A DNA stretch of 64,000 bases from SAR324 cluster bacterium (GCA_015231885.1 JADGAT010000011.1:1-64000), one strand, 5' to 3'; shown: positions 26,243 through 36,082, counted from the first letter of the stretch. The notes: a model not told the origin generated them from the sequence alone. Made by a program: numbers and translations.

Positions 26243-27619
26243 TTATTTGGTATCAAGGTGAGTGACTCCATCCCACTCTTCATCACACCCTTCTTTCAAA
26301 AAAATCTGGCAGCGTTCTAAATAAAGCCGGGCTGTTTTATCTTCTGGAACTTGAGTCACGCATTGCTGAAACAATGATATTGCCTCCTTAAATTCACGGG
26401 CCTGGTATGACTTCCAACCTTGCTCAAATATAGCAGCAGTTGCCACTTTTTTTTCTAATACATCAAGAGTCTCCCCATCCATGACAGCATAAATAACAAC
26501 TGGTTTCATCTTTCCTTTCACCTGAACTCGATCAACATAACGAATCGTATATTGCGAAGCGTCTTTGAGGTGATGGTAAGTGTATTCGCTGATTAATAAA
26601 GGGGCTCCATAAAATTTTGTCAATCCTTCCAAACGGGAAGCCAGGTTGACTGCATCACTAATCACCGTACCTTCCATTCGATTGTGTTCACCAATTGTTC
26701 CCAGCATCAAATCGCCTGTATTGATACCAATCCCAATCTGCAGCGGTTGATAACCGGCTTTTTTTCGACCAGTATTGTATTCAGTGAGTTTATGAAACAT
26801 GGCAATGGCACCTTTCACAGCATCATCAGCTTCCACATCAAAAAGAGCCATAATCGCATCACCAATATATTTATCAATAAAACCACGATGGCTTCTGACT
26901 AATGGTCCTATTTGACTGAGATAAGAGTTGAGGAGTTTGAATGTTTCCTCAGGCGTCATGCTTTCTGAAATTGTGGTAAACGAGCGAATATCAGCAAATA
27001 AAACCGACATCTTCTGCTCAACATTATTTCCCAGTGCAACATCTATGATATTTTTTTTATTGAGATGCCTCAGGAAATCACGAGGGACAAAGCGCTCATA
27101 GGCTCGATTGGTATACAACAATTCTCGTTTTGACCTATGCAGTGCTTTTTCTTTTTGTTTACGCTCATTGACCTCTCGTGTCAGTTTTACGTTAATCGAT
27201 TGCAAATCGGCAATACGTGCTTCTACGCGTTTTTCCAGGTATTTTTCATATTCTCTGGCAGCCAGGGCCGTTTTAATTCTAGCCTTAAATACAAGCTTAT
27301 CAACGGGCAGTTTGATGAAGTCAATTGCCCCTCCTTCAAAGCTATCTACCAGCAGTTGATCATTGGCCTTATCGGTCAGCATCACAACAGGAATATGTCG
27401 ATATTTTTGATGAAGTTTCAGCTGTCTCAGCAAGCTCAAACCATTAATTTTTGGAAGATTGTGCCCCATTAAGATCAAATCAAAAGCTTCTTTTTCCAAA
27501 GCAGGAAACAAGAAACGATGCTGAGATATCAACAGGAAGCGATGACCAAAATTAGTCAGGTAGGCTCGAATTTTTGTAATAATTTGAGGACTATCACTGA
27601 CTACTAAAACTTGCGACAT
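26243..27619 (-). CDS. Class III nucleotide cyclase with degenerate receiver domain
   Basis: A 458-residue protein. Residues 1-120 form a receiver-like domain, but the usual phosphorylated Asp is replaced by Gly52 (LILMGHNLP), while the conserved Lys103 (FIKLPV) remains. A coiled coil spans about 125-175. The cyclase domain (about 200-385) has both metal-binding aspartates, Asp210 in LFADIRSFT and Asp254 in DKYIGDAIMALF, plus EGTVISDAVNLASRLE. A TPR-like stretch ends the protein. It should make cAMP or cGMP; substrate choice is not decidable here. The receiver probably responds by a route other than phosphorylation. Confidence 0.88.
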   Translation of the reverse strand: MSQVLVVSDSPQIITKIRAYLTNFGHRFLLISQHRFLFPALEKEAFDLILMGHNLPKINGLSLLRQLKLHQKYRHIPVVMLTDKANDQLLVDSFEGGAIDFIKLPVDKLVFKARIKTALAAREYEKYLEKRVEARIADLQSINVKLTREVNERKQKEKALHRSKRELLYTNRAYERFVPRDFLRHLNKKNIIDVALGNNVEQKMSVLFADIRSFTTISESMTPEETFKLLNSYLSQIGPLVRSHRGFIDKYIGDAIMALFDVEADDAVKGAIAMFHKLTEYNTGRKKAGYQPLQIGIGINTGDLMLGTIGEHNRMEGTVISDAVNLASRLEGLTKFYGAPLLISEYTYHHLKDASQYTIRYVDRVQVKGKMKPVVIYAVMDGETLDVLEKKVATAAIFEQGWKSYQAREFKEAISLFQQCVTQVPEDKTARLYLERCQIFLKEGCDEEWDGVTHLDTK

Positions 27620-27748
27620 TCACCAGTTCTGCACGAAGGTTTATTTACCACAATGGTGCTCACCTACTTTCAATGCAATAGATAGCATAATCTGAAAGAT
27701 TCGTTAAGACTTCTGTCATAAAAAGGAAGGATTGCATTAGGGATGATA

Positions 27749-30286
27749 CTAAAACTCAAACCCTATTACATCTTGATACAATTTTTTTCCACTCTGTACA
27801 AGAGGATCTCTTTCAGAAAAAATAGAAATAGTTTGCTCAATCAGCAATTCAAGCCGCTGCTCGTAGTCATCTAATTCTAATATCTGAAAAAAACGTTCAG
27901 CAATTTTCGAGGGTCTGGGCAGGGAACTAGTATTGAATACCTCTGGATCTTTGACAGCATTTTCTATTTTTTGAAAAGCCTCTACTAAGCGTTGTACTCG
28001 AAGAACATGCTCTGTCACTCTCAATGAATTCACTAAATATTCCACCCGGTCTTCTGAACTCTGTTCAATGGATGTTTCATCAGATTGTGTCAACATTTCT
28101 TTAAATTTGGCAACAATATCTTTTCCTTCCTGGTCCATACTGGCAAGAGCAGGTTCCGAGATCAATTTTAATATTTTCTGAATTAAACCAGGCGAAACAG
28201 GAGACGATGTCAAATCGTCCCAGTCGATGCTTTGATGACTGGTTTTTGCTGCTAATAATCCCTTTTTTATTTCCTCCTGCTTTTCCGGTGCAATCAACAA
28301 AATACCCCACCCCACAAGATGGATCAATAAATCGGACCCGATGGGGATTTCAAAGCAAGTGTTTACTAATTTGCGACTTGATTCCAGCTGGTCTGTTTCA
28401 GGACCTGGACAAACTTTTTTTAAAGCAGATAATGCGTTGCCCTCAAAATAGAAGGGATCTTTTTTTAATATGTCCTGTACAACATGAAATAATAAAGGGG
28501 ACGCGGTTTCATAGTGCAAAGCACTCAAACGGGATTTATCAGCAGCCGTCTTTTGCAGTTCGTTCAATAAAGCATATTTCTGAAAACATTTCTCAACCCA
28601 TAATTTTCTTTGACTGTAAGGTTTATTCACATTTTTGATTTCAGACAATTCTTCTATAGTTAGCTCCCAATCCGCTTCATATTTTTTCAAGGTTTCCAAT
28701 AATTTAAAAGCCTCTGTGTCCACTTTGATGTTTTGCTGAATTTCTTCTTCCCATTTGTCCAATAATTTTTCCGGATGGTCTTGCGCACTTAGCTTTTTTT
28801 GTTCCCATTTTTGCTGCAGTAGCGTCAGTTTTTGCTGATAAGCATGGACTGTTTCAGAAAACAGCAACGACCGTTCACCCAGCAGATCTACAGCATCCTG
28901 AGCCCCATCAGCCGATCCTATGATTTCCTTTTGTACCTCGAAAGCCTTGTTAAGCTGCTGCTGAAGACTCTCTACCTTTCGGGCAAACGGCATTGGCTCT
29001 GCAACAGAACTTTTTTGTTTGGCAGGCGGCCTCTCCTCAGGATTCGTCGGCATTAAGGTTTGTTGAGATTTGCTGAGGGTTTGTTGAAAAGTTTTTACTG
29101 CAGATGTTTGATTTGACGGTCTTGCAGGAACTTGTTTCACATATTTTTTCAACAGGTCGGCAATTTCTGTAATAGTTAATTCAGGCTCTCGTTCCTGCCA
29201 GGATTTTTTCTGCAGCAGTTCCCTCCAAAACGAATGCAAAACCTTGACAGATGTCGAGAGTTCCGAAAGCTGGTTCGCCATTTTAACTTCTTGCTCCGCG
29301 CCTTTAATCTTAACACGTATCAAACTAACTTCTTTTTTAATACTAAACTTCTCCAGAGTTGCCAAAAGAGGAGCCACTTGCTGAGATTGACTGGTTTTTA
29401 GAATACTTTCAATCTGCTTGGGGGCAATCCATTTTTGCTGATACAAATCCATCATTAACTGCACCAAAGACGTTCTATTTTCGAGTTCTTTTGTGATATT
29501 TCGTATTCCTTGTTTGCGCAGCAGAAGAAACAGTTTTGTACTCAAAAACTGAAATTCATGCAGCATATCCAGCCTGCTGATCACCATTCCTGTTTTTAAT
29601 GCCTCATCAAATTTATCTCCTTTGGTCGCAATGATCTGTACAAAACAAAGATAACTAAAACGCCCCTGCAGTACCAGGTCGATCAGTTGCAATCCCACTT
29701 CTCCCCGTCGTACCAAACGATAAGCAACCGGAAATATAGCATCCAGCAATTTCTGGCTTTCAGCAGGAACAGGACCATCATTTTTCCCATCCTTCATACA
29801 TTGAAGAAATCTTTTTAAATCTTCATCATAAACATGATCAAAATGTGTGAGGGATTCGACGTGTTTTACTCTTTTTTCCCATTCAGCAAGGTCAAAACCC
29901 TTGACTGCCTGATTGAATCCGTTTTCAGTGGGATTGTTGAGCAATTCCTGAATAATCGGGTCCTGAATCAGAGAATAACACTGACGTTCAACATTCAACA
30001 ACTCCTGCAAATCATCTCCTAGGGCAAACGGGCGATCCCGCAGGTTCTTCAAATACGGATCTTCTACAGCAAATTGCTGCAATAATAACTGAATTGCTTT
30101 GATAGGATCTGGAAAATCAACGGGGTCGTCCGTTAAATTGTTCAAATATAAAGCACGGATCAAATCATGGGTAAGCGATTCTGTAAAAGCACGAATGACT
30201 TTCTCAATTTCTGCAGCATCCTCTGCTAAAATATTTTTATTGTAAGAATACTGTTTGAACAAATTTTTGACATCATCACTTATCAT
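27749..30286 (-). CDS. Unrecognised 845-residue protein, partner of TPR protein
   Basis: No family is recognised. There is no signal peptide or membrane segment. Residues 1-380 are mainly helical (for example EAAEIEKVIRAFTESLTHDLIRALYLNN near the start), 390-440 form a Gln/Pro/Lys-rich linker, and 440-520 look like a coiled coil (FARKVESLQQQLNKAFEVQKEI). The C-terminal 330 residues are helical again, with a hydrophobic patch at GSDLLIHLVGWGILLIAPEK. It follows the TPR protein gene by 18 bases and is likely cotranslated. A scaffold in a signalling or envelope complex is conceivable, but only from context. Confidence 0.7.
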   Translation of the reverse strand: MISDDVKNLFKQYSYNKNILAEDAAEIEKVIRAFTESLTHDLIRALYLNNLTDDPVDFPDPIKAIQLLLQQFAVEDPYLKNLRDRPFALGDDLQELLNVERQCYSLIQDPIIQELLNNPTENGFNQAVKGFDLAEWEKRVKHVESLTHFDHVYDEDLKRFLQCMKDGKNDGPVPAESQKLLDAIFPVAYRLVRRGEVGLQLIDLVLQGRFSYLCFVQIIATKGDKFDEALKTGMVISRLDMLHEFQFLSTKLFLLLRKQGIRNITKELENRTSLVQLMMDLYQQKWIAPKQIESILKTSQSQQVAPLLATLEKFSIKKEVSLIRVKIKGAEQEVKMANQLSELSTSVKVLHSFWRELLQKKSWQEREPELTITEIADLLKKYVKQVPARPSNQTSAVKTFQQTLSKSQQTLMPTNPEERPPAKQKSSVAEPMPFARKVESLQQQLNKAFEVQKEIIGSADGAQDAVDLLGERSLLFSETVHAYQQKLTLLQQKWEQKKLSAQDHPEKLLDKWEEEIQQNIKVDTEAFKLLETLKKYEADWELTIEELSEIKNVNKPYSQRKLWVEKCFQKYALLNELQKTAADKSRLSALHYETASPLLFHVVQDILKKDPFYFEGNALSALKKVCPGPETDQLESSRKLVNTCFEIPIGSDLLIHLVGWGILLIAPEKQEEIKKGLLAAKTSHQSIDWDDLTSSPVSPGLIQKILKLISEPALASMDQEGKDIVAKFKEMLTQSDETSIEQSSEDRVEYLVNSLRVTEHVLRVQRLVEAFQKIENAVKDPEVFNTSSLPRPSKIAERFFQILELDDYEQRLELLIEQTISIFSERDPLVQSGKKLYQDVIGFEF

Positions 30287-30304
30287 TCGTCACTCTTCCT
30301 AAAA

Positions 30305-32098
30305 TTAGTCTTCTTCATCTTCTTCAGCAGCCCGTTTACTTCTCTTCAAATCTTCTTCATATTGAGCTCTTTTTTGTTCCAATTCGACCATCTTATTAAA
30401 ACGCTGTGTCAAATCTTCCACCATGCCCAACTGTCTTGTCTTTTGATAAAGAGCAGCCAGTTTTAAAAAAACTTCCCTATCCGGCTTCAACCTTAAAGCA
30501 TCTTCATAGAATTCAATGGCTTTGTGAGGTTGGCGGCGGCTCAGCTTGCGTGCTTCAGCAATCCGTTCTTGACGATGCTTTTCTTTTTCCTGTTTGGCTT
30601 CTTCTGCTTTGATGAATGCCAATTCTTCTCTCAATAGCTTAATTTTGGGCTCATCTTGCAGCATATTGTAAATATCGATCAGACGTTCAACCACCGATGT
30701 TGTCCGTTTGATCTGCCCTGACAGCTCTAGAAAGTCTTTTGCTCCTGAAAACTTTCGATCATTAATCAAGATTTCAGCTTGTTGTAAAAATTTTTGATTC
30801 AGTTCTTGAAACATTTCTTTCACATAAGTATTGTCAGGAGAAAGTTCTCGAATCCGGTGAAAGCATTCCAATGCTTCTTTATATTGTTCCAGTTTGATAT
30901 AGATATCACCAATGCGGCTCAGCAATTTTATCGTTTCTTTTTCTTCCAGAATCACTCGATAGACCTTCAAAGCACTGGTATAAGATTCATCCTGATAGTA
31001 TTTGTCTCCAAGTGCCCGAAATTCCGACATATCATAGTAACCTTCCGACTTATCTAACAACATTTTTGTTTGAATAAAATACTTCCTTGCCAACAAAGCA
31101 TTTCCTTGTTGTTGGTACATAAAGCCTAAATTCACATTGACATACCGATTGTGGGGGTACTTGCCCAGAAATGAAATCAATTTATCCTCATCGACACGTC
31201 CTTTCTTACGCAGAGCACTGGCAATTGCCACAAAAGCATGCAGGTCTTCAATTTCCGGTTCTACAAACGACACACGGGTAAACGCTCTCCAGGCAAGATC
31301 AGGCATATCATGGCGTAAACAGTAAAACCCCAAACTACGAGTTAAAGTAAATCCTTCTGCTGACTCCACCTTTATCTTGGAGCGGATATACTGAAAAATT
31401 TCTATCGGGTTGATTTCGACAGCTTTTGGTTTTTCTTCTTGTTTTTCTTCTTCCTGCTGATCACCTTGCAGCTCTGATTCGATATTTTCTGCCCAGTCTG
31501 TCAGTTTTTTCTGTTCTGCAATTTCTGATTTCTCTGATTTTTCCTGTCCTGAAGATTCTGAATCAGCATTCCCTTTTTCCGAATTTGGGGGAGTTTTTTT
31601 TTGACTTAAGATTTCCCTCTGAATATCCTCGAGCCTCTGCTCCCCATGTTCATTGTCAGGGAGTTTGTACTCTGTCATGGATTCAAATTCAGAAATTGCG
31701 GAGATGATAGAATTATCATATAGATCACTGCGGGCCATTGTCGCTGCGATACTATAAGCAGCAATCTGATGATCCGGGTCATACTGGATGCAATGCTCAT
31801 ATAGTTTTTCTGCCTGAGTGAAATCTTCGATTCGACGATAGGCATTTCCCAGTAGAATTGCCATTTCGGTGTTGGAAGGTTTTTTTAAAAGTAAATTGGA
31901 CCCCACCGCAATCAACCCGGCATAATTCCCCTCAGCCATGCAACGCTGGTAGATTCCTTCTAATGTGCGTCCCACTGCAACTTCGTTAAGTTCCAATGCT
32001 TTACTAAACTCGATCATGGATCGCTCATAAAGCTTGCTACTCATTAGCTTTTCAGCATCCGCCAAGTATTTATCTATTAACTCTTCATTGCTTTCCAT
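30305..32098 (-). CDS. TPR repeat protein
   Basis: A 597-residue cytoplasmic-looking protein, upstream of the 845-residue gene. TPR units are seen at about 8-140 (LMSSKLYERSMIEFSKALELN, RRIEDFTQAEKLYEHCIQYDPDHQIA), 255-460 and 525-560. A charged low-complexity segment separates the first two groups (about 165-230), and the C-terminus is a highly charged helix ending EEDEED. TPR arrays bind peptides of partner proteins; the obvious candidate partner is the next gene. Upstream, 240 bases separate it from a divergent small gene. Confidence 0.8.
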   Translation of the reverse strand: MESNEELIDKYLADAEKLMSSKLYERSMIEFSKALELNEVAVGRTLEGIYQRCMAEGNYAGLIAVGSNLLLKKPSNTEMAILLGNAYRRIEDFTQAEKLYEHCIQYDPDHQIAAYSIAATMARSDLYDNSIISAISEFESMTEYKLPDNEHGEQRLEDIQREILSQKKTPPNSEKGNADSESSGQEKSEKSEIAEQKKLTDWAENIESELQGDQQEEEKQEEKPKAVEINPIEIFQYIRSKIKVESAEGFTLTRSLGFYCLRHDMPDLAWRAFTRVSFVEPEIEDLHAFVAIASALRKKGRVDEDKLISFLGKYPHNRYVNVNLGFMYQQQGNALLARKYFIQTKMLLDKSEGYYDMSEFRALGDKYYQDESYTSALKVYRVILEEKETIKLLSRIGDIYIKLEQYKEALECFHRIRELSPDNTYVKEMFQELNQKFLQQAEILINDRKFSGAKDFLELSGQIKRTTSVVERLIDIYNMLQDEPKIKLLREELAFIKAEEAKQEKEKHRQERIAEARKLSRRQPHKAIEFYEDALRLKPDREVFLKLAALYQKTRQLGMVEDLTQRFNKMVELEQKRAQYEEDLKRSKRAAEEDEED

Positions 32099-32338
32099 AG
32101 TTCATACTCCCAACAATCATACAATGTCCCCTTAATTTAAGAATATCATGCCTTAACCTCCTTTGCACGTTCTTGACCAAAGTTGTATTTATTCATAGGT
32201 TTCTACCTACAAGAGAATTATTTGTTACAAGCTATCCGATCAACTCAAAAAATAAAAAAATGAGAACTTTTTTGATTGGAACGTTACTACCTTTTAAAAG
32301 CTGCAACATTTACAAGAAAACTAGAATAAGGAGTGTTT

Positions 32339-32518
32339 ATGCAAAGCCATTGCGTCAAAAAAAATATCAATCACGAATTTATAGAGGCTTCCATTAAAAA
32401 TTTTTTAGAAAAAGGTGGCCAAATTAGGATCCTGCCACCACAAAAACATCAAACAAGAACCGTTATCATGGGCAACGAATGGGGGGCATATGAAGCACTG
32501 GGGGAACTCTCGTACTAG
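32339..32518 (+). CDS. Small protein with FLEKGGQIRILPP motif
   Basis: A 59-residue protein with a good AGGAG site 6 bases before ATG 32339 (a GTG two codons upstream is less well placed). The middle, FIEASIKNFLEKGGQIRILPP, matches the pattern FLxxGGxIxxLPP seen in many short uncharacterised proteobacterial proteins, including putative regulators. No other domain fits in this length. It is divergent from the TPR protein operon and convergent with the STAS gene. Confidence 0.65.
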   Translation: MQSHCVKKNINHEFIEASIKNFLEKGGQIRILPPQKHQTRTVIMGNEWGAYEALGELSY

Positions 32519-32659
32519 CACTTCACTAATTAATTACGACTCAAATACCTGATTTTTCCGGCTACCAGGCTTCCTTTTTTCGCAACAGAGGGGGAGACTT
32601 ATTGTTTATGGAGTCCAGAAGATTCCTGATGTATCAATTTGATTGGCGTTCCTCTCTGT

Positions 32660-33004
32660 TTATGATGGTTCAAGACTGGCAATGGCTTCTTCTTCCGTAG
32701 GAAGAATCGTAAGGACCGAATTAAGTCCTGTCAAGGTGTAAGCTTCTAAGACATATTCTCTCAACTGGCAAAGTATAAATTTTACCTGGGTTTCTTTAAG
32801 CTGTTTATACAAGGAAATCGTCAACCCGATTCCTGAAGAATCAATCGTCTCGACTTCCCTCATATTGACAACCACACCTATCAGATTTTTATCTTCCAAT
32901 AATGGTTTGATGTATTTTTGTACTTCTACATCAGCACCTAAGGCAATATCCCCTTGCAGTTTAATAACACATACATTCTTTTCAACTCGATGCTCTACCT
33001 TCAT
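32660..33004 (-). CDS. STAS domain protein (anti-sigma factor antagonist type)
   Basis: A 114-residue single STAS domain of normal length. It has the core strand CVIKLQGDIALGADVEV, then VVVNMREVETIDSSGIGLTISLYKQLK, whose DSSGIG carries the serine phosphorylated in SpoIIAA/RsbV proteins. In a partner-switching pathway the unphosphorylated form sequesters an anti-sigma kinase. A PP2C phosphatase that could act on it is encoded 1.8 kb away; no anti-sigma kinase is seen in the window. Confidence 0.88.
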   Translation of the reverse strand: MKVEHRVEKNVCVIKLQGDIALGADVEVQKYIKPLLEDKNLIGVVVNMREVETIDSSGIGLTISLYKQLKETQVKFILCQLREYVLEAYTLTGLNSVLTILPTEEEAIASLEPS

Positions 33005-33464
33005 AAATTCCTTGTCAATTTAAACTATCTAATGATGCATCCGCAATCCTGTTCAACCTACTCTCCAAATTCATCCACAATATAATATCTGAGATTGAAT
33101 TAAAGTTATAGTTTAAAAGGTTGCCATTTGTAGATAACACGATGCTTATAAAAAGATTTCCATGAAACTGCACAAACAAGTAGAAATATCTTTTCTTAGC
33201 TCAAGAACCCATGTAAAAATGTACAAATTATATGAATCCCGAGTTGAAAACGATGTCATTTTGGGCCCGACCACGAATCTAAAAGAATTCCTAGAGTTTT
33301 CTGGATGCCGGATCAAGTCCGGCATGACAAATCAATTTTGTAAAGCATTGTTTTTATAAAATAAATTTCAACTCTGGATTCGCATAAAAATTCTCAAAAA
33401 TAATAATCAATAAGCGTGCCCAAAACACCAATTCTTCTTAAACACTTCATAATAAAAACCTAGA
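33005..33464. other. Intergenic region between divergent STAS genes
   Basis: About 460 bases without a supported gene. It should hold the promoters of both STAS genes, but no convincing boxes are recognised. A dispersed-type palindrome lies at 33305-33325. A short frame at 33162-33359 has no ribosome binding site and is not believed. Confidence 0.6.
33305..33325. repeat. REP-like palindrome
   Basis: ATGCCGGA, loop TCAAG, TCCGGCAT: a perfect 8-bp stem. The unit GGATGCCGGATCAAGTCCGG resembles a dispersed palindrome found in intergenic regions of several proteobacteria. It is GC-rich in an AT-rich gap, so it probably arrived as a repeat unit. Confidence 0.6.
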
Positions 33465-33914
33465 ATGGAAGAATTATCATTCACAGATTACATAGAAAAA
33501 AACGTATACGTTGTTGCCATTGCTGGCAATATCACCAGTCAATCCGTTCGGTTGTTCAATCAATTCATTTCCCCTATTTTAAACCAGGTTACAAAGCATA
33601 CTAAAATAAACAGTCTGGTTTTAGACATGAAAGCTGTTTCGCTTTTGGACTCTTCAGGAATCGGACTCATTTGCGGAAAATATGTCCGCATGAAAAAATC
33701 CGGTAAAAAATTAGCACTGTGCAATGTGCATCCAAGCGTACAAGAGATACTGAAAACCAGTGGATTGGGAAGCACTTTTACATATTATCAGAATGTTCCT
33801 GAAAGCTTGGCAATTTTGGGAACAGAATCGAATGATACTGCCATAAATCCGACAGGACCGACAGGAAAAAGCTTTCAAGACGTTATTGAACAAAAATTAG
33901 TGACCCGTAAATAA
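33465..33914 (+). CDS. STAS domain protein (second copy)
   Basis: A 149-residue protein with a STAS domain over residues 1-120: VYVVAIAGNITSQSVRLFNQFI, then SLVLDMKAVSLLDSSGIGLICGKYVRMKKSGKKLALCNVHPSV. DSSGIG holds the candidate phosphoserine. A tail of about 30 residues follows the domain. It heads a plus-strand set with the receiver-HPt and receiver-PP2C genes, 137 bases upstream of the former, making it the likely substrate of that phosphatase. Confidence 0.88.
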   Translation: MEELSFTDYIEKNVYVVAIAGNITSQSVRLFNQFISPILNQVTKHTKINSLVLDMKAVSLLDSSGIGLICGKYVRMKKSGKKLALCNVHPSVQEILKTSGLGSTFTYYQNVPESLAILGTESNDTAINPTGPTGKSFQDVIEQKLVTRK

Positions 33915-34051
33915 TTTGCATTAAAGTTATTTTGGTCTCAGTCAGCATCTAAACAGTCACAATATTCAACTGTTCTATTGCGGTCCAATCTGTTTTTCAA
34001 CAGCAGACAAATCCATGTAGCAAAAAGCCATTGCAATAGGTAGAAATCATC

Positions 34052-34798
34052 ATGAATAAACCAGAACAATTGGCCAAACACAAAAATTTACGAGTATTGC
34101 TAGTGGAAGATTCAGAAGATAATCAATTGGTTTTCCGTTATCACCTCCAATCATTTGGGGCAACGGTTGACATTGCAAAGAATGGTAAAGATGCTGTAGA
34201 ACAATTTACCAAGAATACATATGATTTAGTGTTAATGGATTTACAAATGCCCATCATGGATGGGTATGATGCAACCCGCATGATCCGAAAATGGGAAAAA
34301 GATCACCAATTTCCAGCAGTACCGGTCATTGCCTTAACAGCATCTTCCTCAGAAGAAGAGTTACAGAAAGCTCTTGATGCCGGGTGTATGGAGCATCTGA
34401 CGAAGCCCATACAAAAAGAAGACCTGCAGAAAATAATTTTCCAGATAGGTGAAGAAAAAGAACAAGTACAATCACCACCAACCTCCGTATCGGCAAAGTC
34501 GAGCGATCAATACACTGTCATGCTCGATCCAGATTTAGAGGAATTGATCCCGAAGATTCTTGAAATCAAACGAAAACAAGCACAAGAAATTCAAGAAGCC
34601 TTCAACGATAATAATTTTCAAAAGCTCCAAAAGTTAGGGCATAAAATGAAGGGATCTCATGGAATCGATACCATTAATAACCTAGCACAATCCATCGAAT
34701 CTGCAGCAAAAAAACAAGACCTGCCCACCATCAAAGTGCTGATTCATCAGATCTATGATTATCTTGATCATATAGAAGTCCGCTTTCAAAAGGAGTAG
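34052..34798 (+). CDS. Response regulator with C-terminal HPt domain
   Basis: A 248-residue protein. The receiver (about 12-135) has acidic EDSED, phosphoacceptor Asp63 in LVLMDLQMP, Thr/Ser in ALTASS and Lys118 in LTKP. After a Ser/Pro linker, the HPt domain (about 155-245) has LGHKMKGSHG with phosphorylatable His197. The combination moves phosphate between a hybrid kinase and a final regulator. The hybrid kinase at 36083-37909 is the obvious source and the receiver of the next gene the obvious target. It ends 2 bases before that gene. Confidence 0.92.
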   Translation: MNKPEQLAKHKNLRVLLVEDSEDNQLVFRYHLQSFGATVDIAKNGKDAVEQFTKNTYDLVLMDLQMPIMDGYDATRMIRKWEKDHQFPAVPVIALTASSSEEELQKALDAGCMEHLTKPIQKEDLQKIIFQIGEEKEQVQSPPTSVSAKSSDQYTVMLDPDLEELIPKILEIKRKQAQEIQEAFNDNNFQKLQKLGHKMKGSHGIDTINNLAQSIESAAKKQDLPTIKVLIHQIYDYLDHIEVRFQKE

Positions 34799-34800
34799 AC

Positions 34801-36018
34801 ATGCTCAAAAAGGTTATCAAGGTACTCCTCATTGATGATGATGAACTGCAATATATAATCATTGAAAAACTTTTAGAAAAAATTCCCAGCCCCCAATACA
34901 AATTAGACTGGGCATGTAATTATGAAGAAGCCATGATTGCGATTGAAACCAATCAACATGATGCCTACTTAGTCGATTATCATTTGGATGCCTGCCAGGG
35001 AACAACGATTATCCGCAATGCAATTAATAAAGGATGCACTGCACCCATGATTTTACAAACTTCTGACACACACCGGAGTGTTGATCTAGAGGCCATGGAA
35101 GCAGGTGCCGTCGATTATCTGGTTAAATCACAAATCAATGGAGTTCTACTGGAACGTTCCATACGTTATGCCATAGAGCGCAAGGAAACAGAGCGTCAGC
35201 TTGAAAGACAAAACAGCATCATCGCAGATCATGTTCAAGAAGCTGAAAGAACAAATCATTATCTCATTCAGCTCACTCAAAGGATTACCCAAGAGCTGGA
35301 ACAAGCACGAAAAACTCAGCGAGCACTCCTTCCCGCACCTCCTTCTATTCCTGGATGCCTGATAGCAACAAAGTATGAACCTATGGAACAAATCGGTGGT
35401 GATTTCTACGATATTTTTGAATTGAATCGCCATGAAATAGGACTTCTCGTAGCCGATGTGACAGGGCACGGAATTCCGGCAGCATTGATTTCTTTTATGG
35501 TTTCGAGCTTGTTCAAAACAACGGCTCCCAAATTACAAGATATCGAGGAAACCATATTTCAGGTAAACAATGCTCTGGAAGGAAAAATTCCCCAAGACAA
35601 GTTTGCAACCACCTTTTATTGTATTTACAATACCCATACAAACGAACTGACTTATTCAAACATGGGACACCCCCCAGGGTATTTAATACGTCCTCAAACT
35701 CAGGAAATTCTGGAATTGCAATCTGGTGGAATTTTACTGGGAATTCTTCCCATCAAACGGAATCAATACAAAAGCAGTTCTGTCCTGTTAAAGCCTGGAG
35801 ATAAAGTTTTCCTTTATACCGACGGACTTATTGAAATGCCCAACCAGTCTGGTAATATATTTGGCAGAAAAAAATTAGAAGAATTCTTATTGAACCATCA
35901 ACACCTCCCCATCAACGATTTGATTGAAGAGGCCTATCTCTATATATTGACGTATTCAGGTGCCGAAGCTTACACGGATGATATTACTCTGGTTGGACTG
36001 GAGCTAACAGACGTTTAA
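34801..36018 (+). CDS. Response regulator with PP2C-type phosphatase (RsbU/SpoIIE-like)
   Basis: A 405-residue protein. The receiver (1-125) has IDDDE, phosphoacceptor Asp59 in YLVDYHLD and Lys in LVKSQ. A coiled coil lies at about 130-180. The PP2C domain (about 185-403) has metal ligands in QIGGDFYDIF, VADVTGHGIPAAL, GDKVFLYTDGLIE and a final TDDITLVGLEL. Such phosphatases dephosphorylate STAS proteins to switch an anti-sigma partner; the two STAS proteins nearby are likely substrates. It follows the receiver-HPt gene by 2 bases. Confidence 0.92.
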   Translation: MLKKVIKVLLIDDDELQYIIIEKLLEKIPSPQYKLDWACNYEEAMIAIETNQHDAYLVDYHLDACQGTTIIRNAINKGCTAPMILQTSDTHRSVDLEAMEAGAVDYLVKSQINGVLLERSIRYAIERKETERQLERQNSIIADHVQEAERTNHYLIQLTQRITQELEQARKTQRALLPAPPSIPGCLIATKYEPMEQIGGDFYDIFELNRHEIGLLVADVTGHGIPAALISFMVSSLFKTTAPKLQDIEETIFQVNNALEGKIPQDKFATTFYCIYNTHTNELTYSNMGHPPGYLIRPQTQEILELQSGGILLGILPIKRNQYKSSSVLLKPGDKVFLYTDGLIEMPNQSGNIFGRKKLEEFLLNHQHLPINDLIEEAYLYILTYSGAEAYTDDITLVGLELTDV

Positions 36019-36082
36019 GGTAAGAACTGTTTCACAGAAATCTACGAAATCGTTTTGTGAGGCTTACGAACGTAGCAAATTC

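Noticed and set aside
33162-33359. 65-codon frame between the STAS genes
   Set aside because: It contains the REP-like palindrome, lacks a ribosome binding site and shows no protein features.
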